Positions 1-5,141 of a DNA stretch of 5,789 nucleotides are shown here, one piece after another. The DNA comes from Mariprofundaceae bacterium. GTDB lineage: Bacteria > Pseudomonadota > Zetaproteobacteria > Mariprofundales > Mariprofundaceae. The notes under the pieces are model-generated. The model ran no database searches. It worked only from the letters and a program-made list of their open reading frames with translations, and was not told the DNA's origin. How positions within the stretch are numbered: position 1 is the stretch's first letter; every line of letters begins with the position of its first letter. The DNA lies in NCBI GenBank assembly GCA_013139875.1, contig WSZY01000057.1, positions 1 to 5,789 on the forward strand, read 5' to 3'. The position numbers and the translations under genes were made by a program.

Positions 1-54
1 TTTTCTGGTAGACATAGTGTGTCAATCAAGGCGCTGACTTCCCGCAGATGGATG

Positions 55-108
55 CGCCCCAGGGCACCCTCTCTTACGCAACGCCCCAGGGTGCCTTCTC
101 TGCCGCAA
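55..108. repeat. 27-bp tandem direct repeat, two copies
   Basis: Two abutting 27-bp units lie at 55-81 and 82-108. Both begin CGCCCCAGGG and end CGCAA, and they match at 22 of 27 positions. The unit length is a multiple of three, and in frame 1 it reads RPRAPSLTQ then RPRVPSLPQ, with three of the five differences at third codon positions. Just downstream the 10-mer ATTCACCTTG occurs twice, 15 bp apart (114-123 and 129-138), so the repetitive character continues in shorter form. The repeat lies in the leader of trkH. Its function is unknown, and it may be residual or leader coding sequence or a local duplication. Confidence 0.75.
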
Positions 109-151
109 TCGGCATTCACCTTGGCGCAATTCACCTTGTGCGGCTTTAGCA

Positions 152-181
152 AGCATTGCAAAACCGTGCTTTTGCAATGCT
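152..181. repeat. Perfect 12-bp inverted repeat (hairpin) in the trkH leader
   Basis: AGCATTGCAAAA at 152-163 pairs perfectly with TTTTGCAATGCT at 170-181 around the six-base loop CCGTGC. The structure ends 9 bases before the trkH Shine-Dalgarno. No T-run follows the stem on either strand, so it is not a standard Rho-independent terminator. The inner A4/T4 pairs and the loop closely resemble a second hairpin at 5060-5089 upstream of hflD. It could be a dispersed palindromic element, a transcript-stabilising or attenuating leader structure, or a protein-binding site. The structure is certain from sequence; its role is not. Confidence 0.8.
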
Positions 182-190
182 CTCACACGC

Positions 191-204
191 AGGAGAACTA
201 ATTG
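191..204 (+). promoter_or_regulatory. trkH ribosome binding site and TTG start
   Basis: AGGAG at 191-195 is followed by a six-base spacer and TTG at 202. An in-frame TAA at 199-201 directly precedes the TTG, so translation cannot begin further upstream in this frame. The next in-frame ATG codons are about 20 residues in, inside the first membrane segment, which makes TTG the best start. Confidence 0.8.
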
Positions 205-1641
205 CACCCCAAGGGCGTCGCCTGGACACTCGGCATTCTTGTTGCCCTCTTCGGCTGTGGCATGATGGCACCTGCGCTGGTCTCTCTCTACTATCACTCC
301 GGTCATGCTGACCACTTTATCCTTGCCGGCTGCCTGGTATCAGCCCTCGGACTGACCATGATGCGTATTGCCGGTTCAGCTCCGGCCCGGTTAAGTCATA
401 AAGACGGATTCCTGATTGTCGCTCTGGCCTGGGTAATTCTCTCCCTGCTTGGTGCCATCCCCTTCTGGACCACAGGCGTATGCACCACCGTTATCGACGG
501 CCTGTTTGAATCAACATCCGGATTGACCACTACCGGCGCAACCATTCTGACGGGTCTGGACAGTCAGCCCCCTTCGATTCTCTTCTGGCGTTCCATGCAG
601 GAGTGGCTCGGTGGCATGGGCATTATCGTACTGGCGGTGGCCGTGATGCCACTGCTCGGTGTAGGCGGCATGCAGCTCTTCCGTGCAGAAACTCCGGGAC
701 CGGTGAAGGATAAGCTAACTGCACGTGTAACCGAGACCGCCAAAGTACTCTGGTACATCTATCTGGCCATGACCGCTATCACTGCCCTCTCCCTCTGGCT
801 GGCCGGCATGAGCGGGTTCGATGCAGTTAATCATGCCATGTGTACCGTCGCCATCGGTGGCTTCTCCACCCACGATGCCAGCATCGGCTACTATGAATCA
901 TCATCAATCCGTACCCTGATCATTATCTTTATGCTGCTGGCCGGTGTGAACTTCACCCTCCACTTCGCAGCATTGAGGCGTGGCTTTTCACTTAAAACTT
1001 ACTTTCAGGATGATGAGTTCCGCACCTATGTGAAATGGGTCAGCTTTCTGGTCATTCTGGTAGGTGCCATCACACTATCAGCCGGAGCGGGCACCACGGG
1101 TGAAGTGATATTCAATACGGTTGCCATTGCAACCACGACAGGCTTTGCTGTCAGCGACTATGCCATCTGGCCGCCCGGAACCGGATTGCTGCTGCTGGCC
1201 GCCATGTTTGTCGGCGCCTGTGCCGGCTCCACCGGCGGTGGCATGAAGGTGGTCAGGGTGCTGCTGCTCTTCAGACAGGGCATGCGGGAGGTTCGCAGGC
1301 TCATTCATCCACATGCCATTATTCATGTAAAAATAGGTGAACAGAGTGTGACTGGCCCGGTTGTACAGGCATTGTGGGGGTTCTTTGTGCTCTACATGGT
1401 CTGCTACAGCGTCATCGCCATTCTGCTTGCCATAACAGGCGTTGATATGATGACGGCAATCTCTGCTGCTGCAGCTTGCCTGACCAATACCGGCCCCGGA
1501 TTCGGTGATGTCGGCCCCGGCTCAAACTACGCCTCATTACCCGATGCAGCCAAAGGAATACTCATGTTCGGCATGGTGCTTGGCCGCCTTGAAATTTTTA
1601 CCTTCTTTGTACTGCTTGTTCCGGAGTTCTGGAGAAAATAG
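202..1641 (+). CDS. trkH: Trk-type potassium uptake protein, TrkH family
   Basis: This is the K+-translocating integral inner-membrane subunit of a Trk system, which normally works with the cytoplasmic nucleotide-binding regulator TrkA. The 479 residues match the usual TrkH length of about 480, and hydrophobic segments fill the whole protein. The four pore-loop repeats of the family are visible, each with its filter glycine: TTTGAT near 109-114, VAIGGFS near 216-222, TTTGF at 311-315 and TNTGPGF at 428-434. The glycine-rich intramembrane loop of the third repeat (AGSTGGGMK, 341-349), the conserved GRLEIFT at 461-467 and the typical end VPEFWRK are all present. The N-terminus also reads like TrkH, supporting the TTG start. 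No trkA lies in the window; it may be upstream. The ion and the coupling ion are inferred from family membership. The gene looks intact. Confidence 0.96.
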   Translation: MHPKGVAWTLGILVALFGCGMMAPALVSLYYHSGHADHFILAGCLVSALGLTMMRIAGSAPARLSHKDGFLIVALAWVILSLLGAIPFWTTGVCTTVIDGLFESTSGLTTTGATILTGLDSQPPSILFWRSMQEWLGGMGIIVLAVAVMPLLGVGGMQLFRAETPGPVKDKLTARVTETAKVLWYIYLAMTAITALSLWLAGMSGFDAVNHAMCTVAIGGFSTHDASIGYYESSSIRTLIIIFMLLAGVNFTLHFAALRRGFSLKTYFQDDEFRTYVKWVSFLVILVGAITLSAGAGTTGEVIFNTVAIATTTGFAVSDYAIWPPGTGLLLLAAMFVGACAGSTGGGMKVVRVLLLFRQGMREVRRLIHPHAIIHVKIGEQSVTGPVVQALWGFFVLYMVCYSVIAILLAITGVDMMTAISAAAACLTNTGPGFGDVGPGSNYASLPDAAKGILMFGMVLGRLEIFTFFVLLVPEFWRK

Positions 1642-1665
1642 AGAGCCATCTCTCAATATTTTTTT
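1641..1665 (+). terminator. Probable Rho-independent terminator of trkH
   Basis: GAGAG (1641-1645) pairs with CTCTC (1650-1654) around the loop CCAT, and AATA then seven T residues (1659-1665) follow. The stem begins at the last base of the stop codon. It is only 5 bp long and four bases separate it from the T-run, so termination may be weak and some transcription could continue into the diguanylate cyclase gene. Confidence 0.5.
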
Positions 1666-1675
1666 CAGCTAAAGG

Positions 1676-1704
1676 TAGACCTTGATTTTTCACTGCACTA
1701 ATAT
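1676..1704 (+). promoter_or_regulatory. Tentative sigma-70-like promoter for the GGDEF gene
   Basis: TAGACC at 1676-1681 and TAATAT at 1699-1704 are 17 bases apart, and each matches four of six consensus positions. They lie between the trkH terminator and the next gene, where a promoter would be expected. The match is weak and comes from inspection only. Confidence 0.3.
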
Positions 1705-1740
1705 TGGCTACTGTTTTCCAGTGTTGATACGAGGCTATTC

Positions 1741-2724
1741 ATGCGGGACGAAAATAAGACAAAAGCCCAGCTCATCGAAGAGCTCAGACAGATGCGTGCT
1801 GAGGCCGGCAACCAGGCGGAGAAGACTCTTGCAGAGAAGCAGACCCAGCATGATGAAGCACAACGTATCGCTCACCTTGGTCACTGGACACTTGATCTGC
1901 TCAACAATGAGCTTGTCTGGTCGGATGAGAACTACCGCATATTCGGAGTAGAGCCCGGCACGGCGAATACATACCAGACCTTTCTGAAGATCGTGCACCC
2001 CGATGACTATGCATTTGTGGACAGGGCATATACGGAATCAGTAAAAAACCATACGCCCTACGATATCGAGCACAGGCTGTTGATGCAGGATGGCTCCATA
2101 AAATGGGTCAATGAACGCTGCAGGACCTCCTATGATGATAATGGCACGCCACTGCGCTCCATCGGCACGGTATTGGACATCACCGAACGCAAGCAGGCAG
2201 AAGAACAGATCAGGGAAATGGCCTACCAGGACCACCTTACCGGGCTGCCTAACCGCGCGCTGTTTTATGATCGGCTGGAGCAGGGTCTGGCCCATGCTCA
2301 TCGCAACAGGAAGCTGACCGCACTGCTGGCGCTTGATCTTGACCACTTCAAATCAATCAATGATGAACTGGGTCACGAGTGGGGTGATCAGGCGCTTATC
2401 AAGGTGGGCAAGCGTCTGCTGCAATGTGTTCGTGCAACAGATACCGTGGCTCGACTTGGTGGTGATGAATTCAGCATTATCCTTGTTGACGTTGCCTCTG
2501 AAGAGGCTGCCTGCAAAATAGCTGAAAAAGTAATTACTGCCATCAGCCAGCCTCTGTCTCTGAAAAAATCTCAATACACCCTGGGTGTAAGTATCGGCAT
2601 CCACCTGATATCTCCAGGTGATGGTGACATGGAAAACATTATAAACAGGGCCGATTCTGCCATGTATCAGGCCAAAAAAGAGGGCAAGAACTGTTACCGC
2701 ATATCAGAACAATCATTGAGCTAG
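1741..2724 (+). CDS. PAS-GGDEF diguanylate cyclase
   Basis: This soluble 327-residue protein is predicted to condense two GTP into cyclic di-GMP. Residues 1-45 are charged and likely helical or coiled coil (KAQLIEELRQMRAE). A PAS domain of the PAS_3 type spans about 45-150, from LGHWTLD to GTVLDITERK, and should be the sensory input; its ligand cannot be told from sequence. The GGDEF domain spans about 160-322 and begins YQDHLTGLPNR. It holds LDLDHFKSIND (198-208), the intact active-site GGDEF at 240-244, and RATD at 231-234 exactly five residues before it, which is the RxxD inhibitory site for feedback by c-di-GMP. No signal peptide or membrane segment is seen. The start is ATG with GAGG at 1731-1734, six bases upstream. 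It converges on an HD-GYP gene of opposite activity. Cyclase activity is inferred from conserved residues. Confidence 0.95.
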   Translation: MRDENKTKAQLIEELRQMRAEAGNQAEKTLAEKQTQHDEAQRIAHLGHWTLDLLNNELVWSDENYRIFGVEPGTANTYQTFLKIVHPDDYAFVDRAYTESVKNHTPYDIEHRLLMQDGSIKWVNERCRTSYDDNGTPLRSIGTVLDITERKQAEEQIREMAYQDHLTGLPNRALFYDRLEQGLAHAHRNRKLTALLALDLDHFKSINDELGHEWGDQALIKVGKRLLQCVRATDTVARLGGDEFSIILVDVASEEAACKIAEKVITAISQPLSLKKSQYTLGVSIGIHLISPGDGDMENIINRADSAMYQAKKEGKNCYRISEQSLS

Positions 2725-2790
2725 TGAAACAGCTGAACCCGGCGGGCATCCTGAAATTAGAATTCTTTGTGAGATTTCGGTGATTCTATT

Positions 2791-2822
2791 TTGATCAGAT
2801 GATAGCGATCAACAGGCTTTTT
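2791..2822 (+). terminator. Weak terminator-like hairpin between the convergent genes
   Basis: TTGATC (2791-2796) pairs with GATCAA (2807-2812) across a 10-base loop, and five T residues follow at 2818-2822. The stem is AT-rich and the T-run is offset by five bases, so this is a poor terminator by the usual criteria. Nothing better was found for either convergent gene in 2725-2871. The minus-strand gene is followed by A-runs, not T-runs, in its own transcript. Confidence 0.25.
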
Positions 2823-2871
2823 CAACAGAACAGAGGCAGACATTCATAACTTCATAGTTTTTTTGTTTCTA

Positions 2872-3930
2872 TTAATCACTCATTGAGTTGTAGATTTCAT
2901 CAAAGTCAGCACCCCTGGAGAGAAATGTATCCATAATACCGGGATCAAAATGGGAGTTCGTAATGCGCTTATCACCATCGCGGATGATGTTGATGGCTTC
3001 GGCATGATCATAATTGGGCTTGTAGGGTCGTTTGCTGCGAAGCGCGTCATAGACATCACAGATACTCATAATACGTGCAGAGAGCGGAATATCCTCGCCG
3101 GCAAGCTTGTGAGGGTATCCTCTCCCATCCCAGCGCTCATGATGGGAGAGTGCGATCTCCTTCCCCATCTGTATGTAGGGAGAACTGCCACCGGCCAGAA
3201 TTTGCGCACCGATCGTCGTATGTGTCTTCATCACCTCCCACTCATGGGATTTGAACTCCCCCGCCTTTAGCAAAATCTGATCCGGGATACCGATTTTACC
3301 AATATCATGCATCGGGCTTGCCAGAAAGATGGTGTCGCAGTATTGCCAATCCATGCCGAGGAAAGTTGCCAATGATCTGGTGTAGTGGCTGATTCTACGC
3401 ACATGCGCCCCGGTTTCGCCATCACGATGCTCTACGGCTCGCGTCAGCATATAGAGCGTCTCTTCAAAAGCGTTGAAAAGCTTTTTGCTGTGCTGATATA
3501 CCTCCTCCTCCAGCACTGCGTTGTGATTTGTAAGGACATCATTGGCCAACTTCAACCGAAGCAGATTACGTACCCGAATTTTCAGTTCCATTGGATTTAC
3601 CGGCTTGTTAATGAACTCCTCAACCCCCTGGGTCAAACCCCGTTCACGTGATTCCTGATCACGCAGTGATGTAATCATGATAATGGGAATAGATTCACTC
3701 TTCCGGTTCTCTTTCAGCTTCCGGGCAACCTCAAAGCCATCGATGCCGGGCATCATTGCATCAAGCAGGATGATATCCGGAGCCTGAACCTCCACCCTTG
3801 CAAGCGCTTCCTCGCCACTCCCGACCTCTTCAGTCAGGTAACCCTCTTCCCCCAGAAGAGTGGAGAACAGATGCCGGTTTACGGCATCGTCATCGACAAT
3901 AAGAATATTTGATCCATCTGTGTTTAACAC
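2872..3930 (-). CDS. Response regulator with HD-GYP c-di-GMP phosphodiesterase domain (RpfG-like)
   Basis: This is a cytoplasmic two-domain response regulator. Numbering here is from the longer ATG form (start at 3960, 362 residues). The receiver domain spans about 17-135 with acidic D23-D25, phospho-acceptor D67 (ILLDAMMPG), T97 and K119 (NKP). A helical linker (about 136-165) leads to the HD-GYP domain, about 166-345. That domain keeps EHRDGETGAH (177-186), HD at 218-219 (MHDIGKIGIP), H247, HHE at 273-275, DGRGYP at 278-283 and CDVYDALRSKRPYK at 301-314, so the metal-binding set for c-di-GMP hydrolysis looks complete. I prefer the GTG at 3930 (352 residues) because AGGAG lies five bases before it, while the ATG at 3960 has no Shine-Dalgarno. 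No histidine kinase is adjacent, so the regulator is an orphan here. It converges on a diguanylate cyclase. Confidence 0.94.
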   Translation of the reverse strand: MLNTDGSNILIVDDDAVNRHLFSTLLGEEGYLTEEVGSGEEALARVEVQAPDIILLDAMMPGIDGFEVARKLKENRKSESIPIIMITSLRDQESRERGLTQGVEEFINKPVNPMELKIRVRNLLRLKLANDVLTNHNAVLEEEVYQHSKKLFNAFEETLYMLTRAVEHRDGETGAHVRRISHYTRSLATFLGMDWQYCDTIFLASPMHDIGKIGIPDQILLKAGEFKSHEWEVMKTHTTIGAQILAGGSSPYIQMGKEIALSHHERWDGRGYPHKLAGEDIPLSARIMSICDVYDALRSKRPYKPNYDHAEAINIIRDGDKRITNSHFDPGIMDTFLSRGADFDEIYNSMSD

Positions 3931-3940
3931 GCTTTCTCCT
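3928..3940 (-). promoter_or_regulatory. Ribosome binding site deciding the HD-GYP start (GTG)
   Basis: On the minus strand AGGAG occupies 3940-3936, followed by the spacer AAAGC and GTG at 3930-3928. This places the start about eight residues before the first receiver-domain strand (NILIVDDD), a normal distance. The alternative ATG at 3960 adds ten residues, MHEGVFSGES, and has no purine-rich site upstream. Confidence 0.65.
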
Positions 3941-4151
3941 GAAAACACTCCCTCATGCATAGAGACAGATTTTTATCATCTACAGGCATGAGAACCCCGA
4001 CCGGCGAATCCATTCGCACAGATATCCCTTCCATTTTCTCTGTAACATTAAAATATTTTTTGAGCCAAAACAACCTGATTTTGTGAGGCTGTTGCTTATT
4101 TGATGGAATGAACATCCCACAAAAAGGGGATGGGTGACCGGCGACTGATAG

Positions 4152-4946
4152 TTAGTCCCGAGTCAACAACTCCAACTCATACTCGGAGAACCCCGCCTTC
4201 TCACGTGCTCCCAGATTAAACGGACCCATCAGACCTTTCGGATAATACTCATTCAGCAGTTCAAAAAAGGTCGGTTCGGGCTTCAGGCCACGCTCTCTGC
4301 AGCAGTAGCGGAACCAGCGGTTACCGGTCTCCACATGGCCGATCTCATCACGTAGAATAATATCAAGCAGACTGACAGCATTATGATCCCCTGCCTGGGC
4401 AAGTTTTTTCTGAATGCCGGGTGTTACATCAAGGCCCCGTGCCTCCAGCACCCTCGGCACCAGTGCCATGCGGATCAACGGATCATGGGCTGTCTTTTCG
4501 CACATCTCCCAGAGGCCATTGTGGGCACTGTAATCACCGTAATCGACACCAAGCTGGCGCATATGAGCCCGGATCAGCTCAAAGTGATAAGCCTCTTCAT
4601 CGGCAATGCGCAGCCAGTCGGTGTAGAACTGCTCAGGCATACCATCAAATCGCTGCACAGCATCCAGAGCCAGATTAATGGCGTTGAATTCGATATGGGC
4701 AATGGCGTGCATCATAATTGCCCGTCCCTCTTCTGTGCCGAAGCCGCGTTTGGGTAGACGTTTGGCCCGTACCAGTGTTGGCAGACCGGGTCTTCCCGGA
4801 TGCTCCACGGCAGCAGGCTTTCCAAATTCACCGGGCTTTGACTCACCCTTTCGACAGGCAGCCGCTGCCCTTCTTGTGAGCAGGAGTTTGCTCTCCACAT
4901 CGGTGGCAAGAAATGCGTCACGAACAGATTCAAAAAGATTAATCAA
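4152..4946 (-). CDS. DUF455 family ferritin-like protein
   Basis: This 264-residue soluble protein matches the DUF455 (COG2833) family along its length. Recognisable blocks are LPKRGFGTEEGRA (64-76), HIEFNAINLALDA (84-96), DWLRIADEEAYHF (110-122), LGVDYGDY (132-139), LVPRVLEARGLDVTPG (162-177), RDEIGHVETGNRWF (199-212) and GPFNLGAREKAGFSE (241-255). The acidic residues form a ferritin-like di-iron pattern: E86, E118xxH121, E168 and E201xxH204, which would sit on a four-helix bundle. Iron binding and an oxidase, hydroxylase or protective role are inferences; the family has no firmly assigned reaction that I know. The start is TTG at 4946, with GGAG at 4957-4954 seven bases upstream and an in-frame stop two codons before it. 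It lies on the same strand as the HD-GYP gene, with a gap of about 220 bases, and diverges from hflD. No signal peptide is evident. Confidence 0.93.
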   Translation of the reverse strand: MINLFESVRDAFLATDVESKLLLTRRAAAACRKGESKPGEFGKPAAVEHPGRPGLPTLVRAKRLPKRGFGTEEGRAIMMHAIAHIEFNAINLALDAVQRFDGMPEQFYTDWLRIADEEAYHFELIRAHMRQLGVDYGDYSAHNGLWEMCEKTAHDPLIRMALVPRVLEARGLDVTPGIQKKLAQAGDHNAVSLLDIILRDEIGHVETGNRWFRYCCRERGLKPEPTFFELLNEYYPKGLMGPFNLGAREKAGFSEYELELLTRD

Positions 4947-4957
4947 TGATCAACTCC
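4944..4957 (-). promoter_or_regulatory. Ribosome binding site and TTG start of the DUF455 gene
   Basis: On the minus strand GGAG (4957-4954) is followed by TTGATCA and then TTG at 4946-4944. The codon two before the start is TGA, so no upstream start is possible in this frame, and the first in-frame ATG lies deep within the conserved domain. A nearer TTG at 4953 is in another frame and stops after four codons. Confidence 0.75.
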
Positions 4958-4991
4958 AAGGCTTGAGACAATATCATAGTAACGCCACAAT

Positions 4992-5027
4992 GAATGCTCT
5001 GCATTCGTACAGCCCATGGATGGGCTG
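4992..5027. repeat. Two adjacent perfect inverted repeats in the divergent region
   Basis: GAATGC (4992-4997) pairs with GCATTC (5001-5006) around TCT. Three bases later CAGCCCA (5010-5016) pairs with TGGGCTG (5021-5027) around TGGA. Both stems are perfect. They lie within 60 bases upstream of the DUF455 start, where they could be operator-like dyads or leader stem-loops. A TATGAT at 4978-4973 on the minus strand could be a -10 box for DUF455, but I see no good -35 element. Confidence 0.6.
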
Positions 5028-5059
5028 ACAACAGCAAACTTTCGTGTTTGATGTTGCAA

Positions 5060-5089
5060 GCTTGAGTAAAACCGCGCTTTTTCTCGAGC
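5060..5089. repeat. Imperfect 12-bp hairpin sharing its core with the trkH leader hairpin
   Basis: GCTTGAG-T-AAAA (5060-5071) pairs with TTTT-T-CTCGAGC (5078-5089) around the six-base loop CCGCGC, with one T/T mismatch and one G-T wobble. The core AAAACCGCGCTTTT differs by one base from AAAACCGTGCTTTT in the hairpin at 152-181. Both structures are entered through GCAAGC. It lies 52 bases before the hflD ATG and upstream of the divergent DUF455 gene. No T-run follows on either strand. Confidence 0.65.
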
Positions 5090-5092
5090 CTC

Positions 5093-5122
5093 CTGTAAAA
5101 GGGAATGGACGCCCTTTTGCAG
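5093..5122. repeat. 11-bp stem-loop just upstream of hflD
   Basis: CTGTAAAAGGG (5093-5103) pairs with CCCTTTTGCAG (5112-5122), with one G-T wobble, around the eight-base loop AATGGACG. It begins three bases after the preceding hairpin and ends 19 bases before the hflD ATG. In an hflD transcript starting upstream it would be a leader structure close to the start, where no Shine-Dalgarno is visible. No T-run follows, so it is not a typical terminator. Confidence 0.6.
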
Positions 5123-5141
5123 AGTGTTCACAATAGCCCCC

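Noticed and set aside
1..11. Frame 3 reads F-W-stop, like the FW near the C-terminus of TrkH proteins, suggesting a tandem trkH just upstream.
   Set aside because: Only two codons and a stop are visible, which is far too little to identify a gene.
22..315. A 97-codon minus-strand ORF across the trkH start.
   Set aside because: It overlaps the confident trkH N-terminus and has no recognisable domain; it is a shadow frame over repeat-rich sequence.
4113..4132. CATCCC/GGGATG inverted repeat considered as a terminator for the DUF455 gene.
   Set aside because: No T-run follows on the minus strand; the A/T tract lies in the loop. The stem is only 6 bp.
3999..4144. GACCGGCGA occurs twice (3999-4007 and 4136-4144) in the same intergenic region.
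   Set aside because: A 9-mer pair in about 200 bases can occur by chance, and the flanks do not match.
3961..4151. Search for a c-di-GMP (GEMM) riboswitch near the GGDEF and HD-GYP genes.
   Set aside because: None of the conserved GEMM sequence blocks was recognised by eye here or in the other intergenic regions.
4383..5028. Long plus-strand frames over the DUF455 gene (124, 85 and 116 codons).
   Set aside because: They are antisense to a gene conserved over its full length and have low-complexity, family-less translations.
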